Below, piece after piece: positions 1 to 12,150 of a DNA stretch of 64,000 nucleotides. The translations under genes and the position numbers were made by a program. The first letter of the stretch is position 1. Each line of letters starts with the position of its first letter. Source of the stretch: Acanthosepion esculentum. Lineage: Eukaryota > Mollusca > Cephalopoda > Sepiida > Sepiidae. Location of the stretch: contig OZ038479.1 of assembly GCA_964036315.1 (NCBI GenBank), positions 54,525,246 to 54,589,245 on the forward strand, written 5' to 3'. The notes below the pieces were generated by a model, which worked only from the letters and a program-made list of their open reading frames with translations, was not told the DNA's origin and did no database searches.

Positions 1-1270
1 ATATTTGTTTTAAATTTATTGACTCAATTGAGAAAAAAGAAGACTTTTGTTCTGTCAATTTAGAAACCTTGTTCTGTTGTAATTCTCAAAACCATATTAA
101 CCATTCTTAATTGTATTGTAAAAATCTATATCAATTTTTTACAAACAAATATCAGATATTATTGTGTTTTTATAGAAAACAAAAAATATACTTTGGCCAA
201 ATTTTAAAGAAGCCTCTTTTGCTTGGTAGTGGCTAGTAAAGAGAACATATTCTGTACAAAAATAGGGATATAAAAGAATCCTTTAAAATGTAATTTTGCA
301 TATTTTCTTGTCTATCTCTTAAAGTAACTTGAGTATTGCTACTTTTAAAGGCAATATTACTTGTTCTACTGCCTTGATCCAGTTCAATATGGAGACTTTT
401 GGACTAAAACTAATAAATTTAGAATTTTCAGTAATAGCACGTCTTCTGCCTTCACAATCACAAAGTAAACCAATCTTGTTAGAAATGGGACTCCTTCTTG
501 ATTTTGCACTCTGTGCTTTTATGTCAAGGTTAGCAATATGTCTTTCAAATAATATTGTTAACGGGTGATTTGGAATTATATTGTTTTGTAGAGTAATGAT
601 GATTTTTACTTTTTTGTATTTGACATAAAAATTTCCTGACAATTGCTTTAAATCAATGTTTGAAATTTCTTGAGACAACTGAAAAAAAAAAAGATTTTGT
701 TCTGTCAATTTAAAAACTTTGTTCTGTCATAACTCTGAAAAAAATATTGTTCCTTAATTGAACTGTAATTAAGTGTAAATATGGTTTTTGTTTTGAATTT
801 AATAAAAAAATAAGTTGTCCTGTCAATTTAAATGATCTGGCAGGAATAAAATTTTTCGGGACGATGGTAAAAAAGGAAAATCATAGTCTTTATCCTTGCA
901 GTTTGACACAACAGTTTGTTAAGAACAAATCCCAGCATGCATCTGTACAATATGTCGATAAATATGGAGAGGACATTTTCAGCAGTCATTCCTACAGTAG
1001 TTGGTACCAACAAATTTAATATTCTCAATAAGTAAAATACTTTAGTACATTTCAGATCAGATTTAAATGGATTGGAATCTTTTTCTATTCTACTTATCTG
1101 CAAAATCTATAAATTCACCCATATGGATAGATCTGTTGACATCAAATAATTTTATTTATTAAAAAATCATTCACAAATAAAATATACTTTTCCTGAACAT
1201 TATTTTAGAAAAAATAGCTAATTTAAAGGTTAATTAATCTGCATTGAAACAAATATTTCTTTCTTTTACT
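1..1270. repeat. 3' flank block of ZNF-A (unit copy 1)
   Basis: AT-rich non-coding block lying 3' of the first zinc-finger gene. Segments of it reappear in order at about 17480-18560, 38370-38930 and 45960-46700, and its right part again at 60470-60810. Shared landmarks include a run ending in AACAAATCCCAGCATGCATC and short stretches around 400-800 and 1110-1280. A 129-codon minus frame (319-708) lies inside it, but the sister copies do not keep it open, so I do not call it a gene. The block marks the proximal end of each duplication unit. Confidence 0.6.
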
Positions 1271-1559
1271 GTAAAACTTTGCAGAAAAGCATTTTCTTTA
1301 GTGACTTTGGAGTAGATGTATTCTCACACAACTCAGAAGAACTCACTTTGCACGTGCTGGATCATATATACAACAGTGGAAATGTAGACACCAACAAAAC
1401 AAATATGGTTTCTTTTCTATGTGTTTATATGCAGTTCAACAATGTTGGCATCTCTAAAACTATAGATATGTAAATTTAACAAGAACAACGTTTCTCTCTG
1501 GTAGAGATTTGAACATGATTCAGTAAATTTGACTTTTCTACAAATTAAAATCTAGAAAA

Positions 1560-1715
1560 TATGCATACATGTTTTCTATCCTAAATATGGCAGACCATAG
1601 ATGAATTCAATGGAAATACAAATCCAGAAACTTCAGAAGAATATGATTTCTCTCATGTGTGTTCACATAAAGTACTTGAAAATGACGTACATGAAAATAC
1701 ATCTGCACAAACTTC
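1560..1715 (-). pseudogene. Eroded C2H2 fingers 3' of ZNF-A
   Basis: Reading past the ZNF-A stop, the minus strand still shows finger remnants: TGT/GAA/GTT cysteine-loop codons, the GCA-TTT-TCA (AFS) core and ACA-CAC (TH) ends. Cysteines and histidines are lost and stops and frameshifts interrupt the frame. More degenerate traces reach down to about 1400. The same relics follow the other three genes, so the ancestral array was longer at its C-terminus. Confidence 0.6.
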
Positions 1716-2852
1716 TTATGTATGTAGATTCTTGCCAGTGTGTGTTTGCATATGGTGTTTCAAAATCGTCTTTGTTGAAAATGCAGTTCCACAAACTTCA
1801 CAAGAATGTGGTTTCTCACCAGTGTGTGTTTGCATATGGTACTTCAAATGTGATGTCTGTGAAAATGCAGACCCACAAATTTCACAAGAATATGGTTTCT
1901 CGCCAGTGTGTGTTCGCATATGGTACTTCCTATGTGACCTCTGTGAAAATGCAGATCCACAAATTTCGCAAGAATATGGTTTCTCTCCAGTGTGTGTTTG
2001 CATATGGCGCTTCAAAAGGGACTTTCTTGAAAATGCAGATCCACAAACTTCACAAGAATGTGGTTTATCACCAGTGTGTGTTTGTATATGGTACTTCATA
2101 TGTGAAATCTGCGAAAATACAGCTCCACAAATTTCGCAAGAATGTGTTTTCTCACCAGTGTGTGTTTGCATATGGCGCTTTAAAAGTGTCTTTCTTGAAA
2201 ATGCAGATCCACAAACTTCACAAGAATGTGGTTTATCGCCTGTGTGTGTTTGCATATGGTACTTCATATGTGAAATCTGTGAAAATGCAGATCCACAAAT
2301 TTTACAACAATATGGTTTCTCTCCAGTGTGTGTACGCATATGACGTTTCAAATCTGGTTTTGTGGAAAATGCAGATCCACAATCTTTGCAACAATGAGGT
2401 TTCTCTCCTGTGTGTGTTTGCATATGTCTCATCAAACATCTTTTTACTGAAAATGCAGATCCACAAATTTCACAAGAATATGGCTTCTCTCCAGTGTGTG
2501 TTCGCATATGACGCTTCAAAGCTGACTTTGTTGGAAATGCAAATCCGCAAATATCACATGAATGAGGTTTCTCTCCAGTGTGGGTTTGCATATGACACCT
2601 CAAATTTGACATTACTGAAAATGAAGATCCGCAAACTTCACAAGAATATGGTTTCTCTCCAGTGTGTGTTCGCATATGGTCCTTTAAATTTGATTGAAAT
2701 GAAAATTCAGATCCACAAACTTCACAAGAATATGGTTTCTCTCCAGTGTGTGTTCGCATATGACACCTCAAACCTGATTTCACAGAAAATGCAGATCCAC
2801 AAACTTCACAAGAATATGGCTTCTCTGTTTGTCTTTGCATATTGGGTTTCAA
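1716..2852 (-). CDS. ZNF-A: 13-finger C2H2 zinc-finger protein
   Basis: Predicted sequence-specific DNA-binding protein of the nucleus, by family. The open frame is 378 codons and consists almost wholly of 13 consecutive 28-residue C2H2 fingers (C-x2-C-x12-H-x3-H) joined by TGEKP-type linkers. No KRAB, BTB, SCAN or other effector domain is visible. The frame opens with a TTG codon inside a decayed finger. The first in-frame ATG is at 2838-2840 and gives MQRQTEKPYSC, which runs straight into finger 1, so translation probably starts there or arrives by splicing. Fingers 7-10 (1980-2315) are two copies of a two-finger module (QISHMKYH then RK(T/S)LLKRH), a 168-bp higher-order repeat. The frame ends in a short NLHT tail after the last histidine. 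Decayed fingers continue on both sides. Expression and target are unknown; it could be a processed or dying copy, but the intact core argues for function or recent gene conversion. Confidence 0.85.
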   Translation of the reverse strand: MKPNMQRQTEKPYSCEVCGSAFSVKSGLRCHMRTHTGEKPYSCEVCGSEFSFQSNLKDHMRTHTGEKPYSCEVCGSSFSVMSNLRCHMQTHTGEKPHSCDICGFAFPTKSALKRHMRTHTGEKPYSCEICGSAFSVKRCLMRHMQTHTGEKPHCCKDCGSAFSTKPDLKRHMRTHTGEKPYCCKICGSAFSQISHMKYHMQTHTGDKPHSCEVCGSAFSRKTLLKRHMQTHTGEKTHSCEICGAVFSQISHMKYHIQTHTGDKPHSCEVCGSAFSRKSLLKRHMQTHTGEKPYSCEICGSAFSQRSHRKYHMRTHTGEKPYSCEICGSAFSQTSHLKYHMQTHTGEKPHSCEVCGTAFSTKTILKHHMQTHTGKNLHT

Positions 2853-3080
2853 ATGTAACTTCTCTAAAAAAGATATACAGAAATTTCACAAGGCTATAGT
2901 TTCTCCCCAGGGTGTGTTCACATATGGCTCTTCAAATGTGACATCAGTGAAAAGAGAGAGCAACAAACTTTACAATAATTGGATTTCTCTCCAGTGTCTA
3001 TTTGCATATGACACTTCAAATGTGACTTCTGTGAAAATCCAAATCCTCAAAATTCGCAATATTGTTTGTAATGCATTTTT
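2853..3080 (-). pseudogene. Eroded C2H2 fingers 5' of ZNF-A
   Basis: Two or three damaged fingers precede ZNF-A. Recognisable pieces read roughly SHLKCHMQIDTGEK and SHLKSHM, but with stops, lost cysteines and frame changes. They carry the same finger types as the relic at 48194-48394 upstream of ZNF-C. They are the old N-terminal end of the array. Confidence 0.6.
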
Positions 3081-5900
3081 CTATATGCTACACTTAATCT
3101 AAATCCTGAAAACAACACTAAGATTCTCCAAAAAATATACACCAAACATTTCAGAGTGCATCATTTTTTGCCAGAATGCGATGCTCTGGAAAATATAGAT
3201 ACACAAGTTTACATGAATATGGTTGCATATTTCTCTCCGTTCTTTATGGAATGTTAAAATTCTTGTTTTCTTCCAATTAAATTCCCAATAATAATAAGTC
3301 TTATGAATATCATGATTTTCTGTTCAGCCAAAACATCTGTAAAGAAAAGGTAATGAGACATATTTAACAGATGCAATGAATAATATATCAAATCAATTCA
3401 TATTTTAACATACATTTACCTACATATTAAGGCTACTTGAGATCAGCATAGGGACGTAATAATGCAGCAGCCAGGAAAGCTCCATAGAAAAATCAATAAC
3501 TTCATCTTAAATAATTTCCTTTTGAGATGAAACACAATATGCAAGTACAATGGCATTTTTCTGAAAATTTTAAAATGTCTAAAATATAATTTATTAGAGA
3601 TTCTTCTTTGAAACAAACTCAGTTGTTATAAAAGACAAGTAGACAACAACAGAATGATTATGATTTAAATAAAGTGAATAACAATAAGAAAAAAAATTAA
3701 TTTAGTCATGAATCTTGAAATGAGGCAAAAAGAATTAAGTTTAAAGCATAATGACCAGGTAAAGTTTTGTTTTACTTTAGGTAACAGAGAGTGAAGGATC
3801 AGTATCAAATATCAAGCAAAAAATACTTTTGTTTTTTTCACAAGTTGTAAAAACTAAGATGGTAATTTCAATCTGGCAATTGTTAGTTTGTTGATCTGAA
3901 TCAATTATTATAACTGGATATCAACACAAGGAAAAAAGTCTTTGTGTCATTGATAAGAAAATTCTGTTTACCTTCAAATAGTTATTATAATATTGTTGTG
4001 GAGTAAATAAAACACCCCAGTAACAAATTTCTGAAAATTTTAAAATGTCTAAAATATAATTCTTTAGAGCTTCTTTCCACTTGTAAATAAACTGTTTTCA
4101 CAAAAAACAAGCAGACAACATCAGAATAATTATTATTTAAATAAAGTAAATAACAATAAAATAATAACAATACATTAATTTCAGCATGAATCTTGAAATG
4201 AGGCAAAAAGTATCAACTTTAAAGCATAATGACCAGGTAAAGCTTTGTTTTACTTTAAGGAACAGACAATGAGGAATCAATTTCAAATATCAAGCAATGA
4301 AGTATGTTTGTTTTTCACAACTTGTACAAATCAAGATGATTTCAATCTGGCAATTATTAATTTGTTGATATGAATCAAATATTACAACTGGATGTCAACA
4401 CAAGGGGAAAAAAATCTTTGTGCCATGAATAAGAAAATTCTGATTTAAAAATCAATCTGTATCAACTCTATAGAACCAAAGATGTTTTGGAAAGTGATAT
4501 TATGAAAAGTTGTTTACCTTAAAACAGTTATTATAATATGCACCAGGAAATCTTTTATGGAAACAAAGAAATAAAAAAAGGAAAACCTGGCTTTCAAAAT
4601 CTGATACAAATCAACTACGTATTGGTTATGCACAGAATTTCCAGTATTTAATAAATGATGAAAATTACTTACAGAAATTTCCATTTGAAATTTTGCAAGG
4701 AAAGTTGCTTCCTGTGATTCCCAGAGTGAATTCATTGACTTATAAAATGCTGACCTCATTGAGTCTTACACATGTTAAAGATAAAACTCTGGAGAAATTG
4801 TGACTTTTACCAAACAAAACGCTATAGGATGTACATAAAGGGTGATTCATATAATATTGGGAATAAATGTTCATATTAATATTGCCCTTCTGTACAAACT
4901 GTTAATATTATCACAAAAGCACCTTGTCATAACAGTGTTTTAAAATTAAAAATGTAAATCATGTCAAGTGTGATTGTGCAGATAGCAGATTAAAAATACC
5001 TAAGAACTGAAATAATTAAACATGGAAATTATTTTTCCTTTTAATCAATAGTAGGGACCTCCCAAAAACACAATTCCTAAGATTTGCATAAAATTTCCAG
5101 TAATAAATCATAAAATTTTTTTACAGAAATTTTCATTTGAAATATTACAAGGAAAGATGCTTCTTGTGATTAGCAGAGTGAATTCATTTACTTCTGAAGT
5201 GCTAACCTCATCAAATATAAATATTGCCCTTTTTGTACAACTGTTAATATTTTCACCAAAATACCTCATCATAAATGCGTTTTACAATTAAATGGTAAAT
5301 CATGTCAAGAGTGAGATAGCAAGGCTGGAATTACTAATGATTTAAAAATGCCTAAGAACTGTAATAATTAAATACAGAGATTATTATTTTTCCTTTTAAT
5401 TAATAGTAGGGATATCTCCCCAAAATACATGATACATAAAGTTGAAAATTAATTTTAAAAAGGGAAAATCTTTCTTGAAGCTTTCATTTTATTTCTAAAT
5501 CCAAGCTGATAGATAAAATTGAATATTTACAATACTCAAAATACTTTGCTGTATTTCAAAAACCAATTTAAATTGATTGGAAGGGGGGTTTTGTCTTTGA
5601 ATAAATAGTTGATTAGTGTCCATTTTTAGTTGTCAATCATTGCAATGTAATTCTCTTTATGAAAAAATCTTCCAAACATAAAATGTACTTTTCTGAAAAC
5701 TTATTTGAAGGATATCCACTGATTTAAAGTATAATTAATCTGGTTTGAAACAGATATTATTTACTTTAAAATATTGAAAATTGCACTGTTTAACCTAACA
5801 GTTACTGTATTGACAGCCTGATGACAGATGTAATTTTCTTCTACGGAGATTATCTAGAAAACATAATTGAAGAGAAATGATTTCGGCCCCTTTTTATATA
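3081..5900. repeat. 5' flank block of ZNF-A (unit copy 1)
   Basis: Non-coding AT-rich block upstream of the gene, matched at 21990-24200, 48400-49200 and 62520-64000. Unlike those copies it carries two internal tandem duplications: about 3560-3960 repeated at 4030-4440, and about 4840-5020 repeated at 5230-5400. A minus frame at 4514-4759 (81 codons) begins near a conserved stretch ending in TTTCTGTAAGT, which could be a splice donor of an untranslated exon. I cannot confirm an exon. Confidence 0.55.
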
Positions 5901-6690
5901 ATTTTTAAGTATTCAATTATCTTAAAAATTTATGAAAATATTATGTGTAATCTAATGTTTTATTGCATTTTAGAAATGTTGACTTTAAATTTACATAGTT
6001 ATCACACTTATTTTCTGATAATGTCGTGTGTGGTCAGCCACACTTACAAAAATCGGCATGTTAAGTTTATACATAGACAAAAAAGTTCAAAATTCTTTTA
6101 AAAATATTAATGTTTGATAATTTGTATTAAGCTTTTCCAGTCATGATCAGTAAATATAGTTTTCTTTCACTTAATAATAATATCATCTAAAAAGCAATTC
6201 AAAGTTTTGCTTTGTTTAGAAAATTTACGCTGGTACCTGAAAATAGCACAATGTCAATGAGTGAATTCTAAGTTTACCATGAATTTGGTTTGTACCTCAT
6301 TTCACAAATATTAATTAGAGAACTTTTAATTGCCTTTATGAATAATATTTTTATTAAAGACAATATTGTCTGATGAAAAATGTATTTTTACAAGATGTTT
6401 TCATTTTTTACAATTTTAAATTGAATAATTTGTAAAGTTTTAAAAATTCAGTTACAATATGATAACTCTTAGGAAATACTGTTATCACGTAAAACTATAT
6501 TCGCTAAATTTAAATAATTCCAGCCACATTGACCTAAATCCAACAAACAAAAATATATCATATGTATTCGATAGTCTCTAAATTTTCAAGAAGAGGAACA
6601 TGGATATTTTTAAATAAAAAAGGGCATAAAAAGTAAAGCAAAGTTAAGAGATGCTACTTTTTATCAACATGTCCAAACTCACTTTCATGT
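5900..6690. repeat. AT-rich duplicated spacer
   Basis: No gene seen. The left part (5900-6100) matches 23890-24110, 25880-26045 and 63740-63900, including a shared run around a GTCGTGTRTGGTC motif. The small plus frame there (5877-6101) is not kept open in the copies. Confidence 0.45.
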
Positions 6691-7580
6691 AGGTATCTTC
6701 ATTAACTGGCTAAAAAAAGAGCATACCCTGATGAAAAAAGGTCCCAAACTTGATAAACAATTTTGTTATCGTTACTATTAAGAGGAAAGATAAAAGTATT
6801 GATTTTTTTACATTTTTTAATGCTTCCTAGCATACCTGAAATTTTAGTTAAATATTTTATTCTTTTTGATTTGAGTCAGCAAAATTGCCATAAAATCAAT
6901 CATGTCATCCATTTTTGAAATATTTGTAAACAAAAGTGAAATTCTATGACAAAAATCTTGTAAAAATCAATTATACCTTTTTCAAAAGTTATTTGTGGAA
7001 AATTAGAAAATTTAAAGTTTTTTAGTTACAATTCAGAACTGAATTTTGGGTAGCTACGCGTTTCAATTTACAAAAAAAAAATGATTTATATTCTTCAAAG
7101 TCTTCTGCTTTTAACTAATATACTCACTAAAGTCGAGTTTTCATAAAATTAAGTTGGGTGTAACAGATATAGAAATTATTTACCGTGACTTTCTAAAAAA
7201 CAAACATTTCTAAATTCTAAAATAATTTCACTCATTTCTAAATAAGTTGAGAAAGTTTCATTAAAATCTGACAATTGTTATTTGACTTTTGCAGCAATTT
7301 CCAAATTAATGTGCTTTCCAAATGAAACAGGCTCTAAAAAAGCTAATGGTATTACACGTGACCACCGACGTAAAAACAACAACCCAAAATAAAGATTTTT
7401 AACCAAAATTTCGAACGTGCTAAAAAGGATTAAAATTTTTTTTAAATAATTAAAAAATACTTTGATCTTTCCTCTTAATAATAACATAAACATTTTTGCA
7501 ATAAAACTTTTTTTTTTATTAACTTTGGGGTCTTTTTTCATCATGCTCAGATGCTGTTTTTCCGGCGAGTTATTGAAGAC
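6691..7580. mobile_element. Long-inverted-repeat (foldback) element, copy 1
   Basis: The left end carries GCTAAAAAAAGAGCATACC followed by GATGAAAAAAGGTCCCAAAC. The right end carries the reverse complement of the same series (AAAGACC, TTTGGGGTC, ATCATGC), giving inverted ends of roughly 200 bp around an AT-rich centre with no transposase. The same ends recur at 24290-24515, 26580-26765, 27482-28714, 50748-51830, 52290-52498 and 52544-54867. Probably a non-autonomous DNA transposon or foldback family; superfamily not recognised. Confidence 0.5.
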
Positions 7581-8448
7581 CCATGCAATTCGACTGTGAT
7601 TGGAGCAGAAAAATAAAATAAAAACTTAAAAAAGCGAAATAAACAAATAAAAATTTCTTTTGGTACGGTTTATTTTTTTTCAAACTTTTAGTTAAAAAAT
7701 AAAAATTAAATGAAATAAATCATAGCTGAATTTTTTTTCTTTTGCTAACAATATAGAGAATAAAAAAATTTAAAAAACTACGTGAGGCGAGTTGATAAAT
7801 AACAATTTCTATAATCATTTCCATTTTTTTTCACTTACCTTTCCGACCAGAAAATACAACGAGAAAAACAAAACGGGTGGATTTCTTTGTGTTCATCAAA
7901 AATCAAAATAAAACGATTTTTTGTTGATATTTTTCTTTGTCATCCTAACCAATTTTTTATTGTTCGTTCAGTTCGTAATGTCAAAGTTGAAATAAATGAC
8001 GCAAAGAATTAAATGAAATAAAAAAAAACACGATACAAACAAACAAGAAATTAATAAATTTGACAAATTATTTTCAGTGATTATGTAAGCCGAAGAAAAA
8101 AAAAAATTAAACGGTGTTATTCAAGATTTTGTTTCTTGTGATTGAAATCCTGATATCTTTTTTTTTTTTTTAGTTTTAATTTTTAGCGTTTGGAGGAGTT
8201 ATTCAAAATTTGATGCATGACATTTCTTTAGGGCCGGTGTTCAGAATTCGGTGCCCCCACCACCCGAAAATGCCATGTTGTACACAATGAGGGTTCATTT
8301 TTATAAATTTTGTATTAAATGAAAATTTTAATGAAACCAAATGATGCACAATAAACCTTTTAACCATAAATAATACCGAGAAACATATCTGACATAAATA
8401 AAATAAACATGACCAATGGAGCAAAATAAAAATAAAGACATTGCTATA
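7581..8448. repeat. Conserved non-coding block of the duplication unit
   Basis: Non-coding sequence with sister copies at about 29090-29870 and 54900-56050. Landmarks include GTTGAAATAAATGACGCAAA and a conserved stretch ending in CCAATGGAGCAAAATAAAA. It is among the better conserved non-coding parts of the unit, so a promoter or enhancer role is possible. No gene is visible. Confidence 0.45.
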
Positions 8449-9267
8449 TTGTAGAATTAGATTTCTACATTCTCTGTTTTAAACCTGTTAAAAGAGGATC
8501 ACAACTAAGTATTCTCAGTTTGTGCTGAACCCAAAATTGGCTCCAGAGGTCAGTACGAAACAATGCTTTCTGAGTGGCCCATAAATAATAATGTCATGTT
8601 TCTGTCTACATCCACACGGTTGACCTAGAGTTGACCTGTTCAGAGTTCAACAGGCCAAAAATTGGTAAACGTTCTTTCGAGCCTCCTACGTGATCAAAAA
8701 AATTAATAAATATGAAACTTCGACACAACATAGTGAGTCCTTAAAATAATCAACTCGTTACACAAATCCGTGAAACCCAACTTCCTCACTAAAAGTTAAT
8801 TTTTATTAACATGAACCTGGCTTGTGGAATTCAATTTCTTTTCAACATCAACTCATCTAGTGACCAATTCAACCCAGATTCAGAAACCAACTTACTCAAT
8901 AGCTTAATGACATAAAGGAAATCGTAACTATATCATTCGAAGCGAGACAACTCTACAGTAAGTCAAGCAATCTATTTCATTCAATTTCACCATCAACATA
9001 AAATGTTTAATTCCTTACCAGATCTATAGCATAACACCTTTTATATTACCCTTGATCACACAACCAAGAACTCTAAAGTGTTTTAAACAACTTTATTATA
9101 TCGTATGCACTTGTTATATAAAAATATATTTTTTAAACAAATATCTGCTTATTTGATTATTTCTCTTGTTGTTGTCTTTGTTGCATTTGATTTAGTAAAA
9201 ATACTAGGGTGTTAGTTTAATTTGTATTTGTCACCGATACAGATTGGCTAACCCACTACACCATGTA
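8449..9267 (+). mobile_element. Probable solo LTR, family B
   Basis: Present here but missing from the sister site near 29870. It starts TGTAGAATTAG and ends CCCACTACA, the TG...CA termini of an LTR. The flanks CTATAT and CCATGT look like a decayed target duplication. Internal segments match 30240-31227 (for example CTTTCTGAGTGG and GGCTCCAGA), so it belongs to a repeat family. No coding sequence. Confidence 0.45.
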
Positions 9268-10000
9268 AGCTTTTTAGTTTCCAAAAAAAAAAATGCATTT
9301 TTTTTCATAATGAATGCAAATCATTGCTCGATCTTGTTTTTTTAAAAAAAAAACACCAAAAACCATAGGAATTATTCATTTATATTTATAATGATGTTTT
9401 CAGAACTTATTCATCAATGGGTTGGATACTGAAGAGGTTATTTTCTTAGAAAACATTTAGAATGCTGTGGGAATGTAAAGTATTATCATTTTATGGGAGA
9501 TATTTCCTAAACACCTATTAAATCCTCTCTTCTTCACTGTCTTAGGTTCATTGTAGGATATTTCCAATTATTCTCAGATTGTTCCAATGGCATGGACCAA
9601 TCAATGTTCTTTTTCTCACAAATACCCATGATACTTTCCACTTCACTGACACTCCAACACCTTTTTCCCACCAAACTCAAATCTTCCTTTCAAAACATTT
9701 TCTGTATGAGAACTTGTAAGATAACTGAGCATGTCATTGTAATATTCTCTCAGACAACACAAAAAGTTTTTTCTCAAAAAATTTATTGTAATATACAATA
9801 CAATTGCATCATTGACATACTCACATTATAATATCATCACAAGTTTCTGGTATGATTTTCCCTTGTCTTTGCTGACACTAACACATTATCAATTTATACT
9901 ACTGTTATAATGATATAGAATCTATTCCGAAATTCTACCATAACATTGTACTTGCTATTTTTACTGAGTGGGTAGGTGGAGCTTGTCACTGAGCATTTGG
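9268..10000. repeat. Duplicated spacer preceding gypsy relic
   Basis: No gene. Sister copies are at 29910-30240 and 56830-57400, with shared landmarks such as the ACACTCCAACA region near 9650. Confidence 0.4.
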
Positions 10001-11520
10001 TTGCAAAGGAAAGGAACAAAAATAGGAATAAGATTTTAACAATGTGTATTGTTCAAAATTCAGAGTATGTACATAATTGTGTGGAAGGTAGCAAAAATTG
10101 TTCATATGCAATTCTGTAGTTGCTGTTGGTAAGAAAAGCGATTAGGTGTAAGGGTGTTCTTGGTAGGGCCAGGAGTTGACAGTTTCCAGGGATGCTTGGC
10201 AGAGGTCACAGTTAAGAGTTCATGAAGTAGGCGTTGCATTCATGTAAGGAGGTGGTAGTGTTGATACCGAACTGCCTGTCATCAGCGTTGAATGCCATTT
10301 TTATATCTTTTGTTTAACTGGTATAGTCTCACAGAGATATCCATTTCTTTTTGGCAGGAATTTGTAATTGGCTATTGCATTTTTGATTTTTTGCTGAGAT
10401 TTGTTTTGTGGACTGGATGTGACATTCGGAACGCCTGCACGGAAGACGACTTTTTTATTTTTTGATTTGATTTCTTAGTGCTCACATCTGGCTGACATGT
10501 CTGGTGAAATGTATTTGTGAATCAGAAGGAGACCTTGATTAAAGAGTATAATACTGCTATATACGAAATACAGTTGTGCCTCTGACATTTTCTATACAAA
10601 CCATATGTTGGCTGCTTAACAACCCAATGCAGACTGCGTAAATATGTTTTCAGCATATTGGCTCCACATATAAATTCAATTAACCAAAACACAAGGAATA
10701 ATACATTATAACCAGTCAGAGCCACTCCTACTCAAAAACCAAAATCTTAATTTTGAGCTGACTGAATGCTATATATACCCAAATTCAATGAGAACCAAAA
10801 CAGACATGCATTTGATATCAATACCAACATATTGAGTGAGATGTGACACAGATCAGGTTGATCACCACCACCATTGTCCATTTCACTTCTAATTTCACCA
10901 CTTTCTCTTGGTGTTGCCATAGCAAGAGCAACAGATATTTGTATATATGTAAATAAATTATACATTTATTTATATTTATTTACCCATAATCACTGTCCAC
11001 TTTTGTCTGGTGTTTGAATTTACATTTGCTGAGGCAGAGAAGGAAGTAACCTCCTCAACAGTAACAACAAGGTTCTGTCTTCCAGATTGCACATTTCCAC
11101 CTCTGCAACAATAGCTTGGATCAAACGTTCCATAATTCTCTGGAAAATAATCGACACAGAAAAAATCCCAAAAGGGAATCTCTTAAGTTTAAACATTTTC
11201 ATCTGTGTTTTGATAGCAATACAATTGCTGGATTGTTCCTCTTGAATCACCAGCTGATGCTTATGAAACAGGTTATGCGATGACTGTTTTGCCTCCTAAT
11301 AAATCTTCTATCATTACTAGTGGGTAGCGATTGATCTTTGCAGTTTGGCTGATGGCAAAGTTATTATAAACAGGGAGTGGAATTATAACATCTCTCTTCA
11401 CAATTGGAACAATTTCATTCTGCCTTGTCTGCAATCTTCACTGAAGTGATATTCCTCTAGTCTGTAAGCTACTTTCTCCACTTTGATTCTCAAACTCTAG
11501 CAAACTGGACACGGTCAAAT
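10000..11520 (-). repeat. Gypsy-relic block, copy 1
   Basis: Block with sister copies at about 31255-33510 and 58130-59290. It holds the reverse transcriptase relic described separately, plus two short minus frames (10522-10725, 10747-10965) whose protein-like stretches I cannot assign and which are disrupted in the copies. Confidence 0.5.
11020..11345 (-). pseudogene. Ty3/gypsy reverse transcriptase fragment, copy 1
   Basis: Minus-strand translation gives AKINRYPLVMIEDL, then after a stop EEQSSNCIAIKTQMKMFKLK, then RFPFGIFSVSIIFQRIMERL. This is the standard order in Ty3/gypsy polymerase of the palm lead-in (AKxNRYPLPxIEDL), the EEQS...NTH segment and the (R)LPFG...A.IFQR.ME block. The catalytic YLDD box that should follow is not recognisable. 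In-frame stops and the loss of the DLSHAYQQ segment make it a dead relic. It is retained in each duplication unit, so the insertion predates the duplications. Confidence 0.75.
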
Positions 11521-11524
11521 AGAT

Positions 11525-11688
11525 CTGTAGCGAACAGAAGGGGGCGCGATATGAAACCACGACCCGAGAGCCCCTGTATCATAAATGATGAGGTTGTTGG
11601 GATTGCTATGAATTGAGTGTGAAATCAGAAGGTTTTTGTTACTAGAGTGATGAATTTGAAAGCATGTTCTTCACATTAATCACAACTT
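11525..11688. mobile_element. Terminal fragment of the 33.5-kb LTR-like element
   Basis: A 164-bp piece beginning TGTAGCGAACAGAAGGGGGC is nearly identical to 33513-33672. Here it is cut off after the AATCACAAC run and followed by a second copy of the sequence that precedes it (TCTAGTCTGTAA and CAAACTCTAGC recur at about 11455-11515 and 11720-11765). It looks like the product of unequal exchange across the larger insertion. Confidence 0.55.
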
Positions 11689-11969
11689 CACTGAAATGAT
11701 GTTCTCATGCTCCTCTAGTCTGTAAACTACTTCCTCCCCTTTGATTTTCAAACTCTAGCAAACTGGACATGGTCAAATCCATCTAGCCATAGCTTTCTCT
11801 TGCAAAAATATCATTGTTTCCAGGATTTCTGTAGCAACCAATTCTTCTTGGAATACCTTGGGAAAATTTGTCTGCTACAGGATAAGGTGTCATGGTGTTA
11901 ATCTTTCCCTAGTTGACCTGCAACTCAGCTAACCAATATTGTTCAATGAAACTTGAACTCTTGTCAAGC

Positions 11970-12150
11970 AAAAGAATTGATGAGAAGCCTCTTTCGTGGT
12001 TCATCAAACTGATTCATGATACTTGCATTCATTTGAATAAATCTATGTTGTTTCTCTGCTTATTCCACTCTAATTCTGCAACGAGATTGATTAATAAGAA
12101 CCATCTTTTCTGGCTCATCGACCTGATTCGTGATTCTTGCATTCATTTGC
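11970..12150. repeat. 114-bp tandem repeat, about 1.5 copies
   Basis: Units start near 11981 and 12095 and share CTGATTC, GATACTTGCATTCATTTG-like and CTGCTTATTCCACTCTAATT segments. The 114-bp period is 38 codons, so the plus frame stays open (11913-12230) by periodicity. Related repeats are at 59285-59460 and 59825-60105. Confidence 0.6.

Noticed and set aside
319..708. 129-codon minus frame as a gene
   Set aside because: The sister blocks at 17480 and 38370 do not preserve the frame, and there is no family signal.
1601..2899. 432-codon plus-strand frame opposite ZNF-A, and similar plus frames opposite ZNF-B, C and D
   Set aside because: They are the antisense reading of the 84-bp finger repeat. 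Periodicity keeps them free of stops, and the translation (QIHKLHKNMVSLQCVFAYG repeats) has no independent support.
9235..9270. tRNA or SINE head (A-box-like GGTGTAGTGGGTTAGC on the minus strand)
   Set aside because: No B box or cloverleaf follows, and it coincides with the end of an LTR-like insertion.
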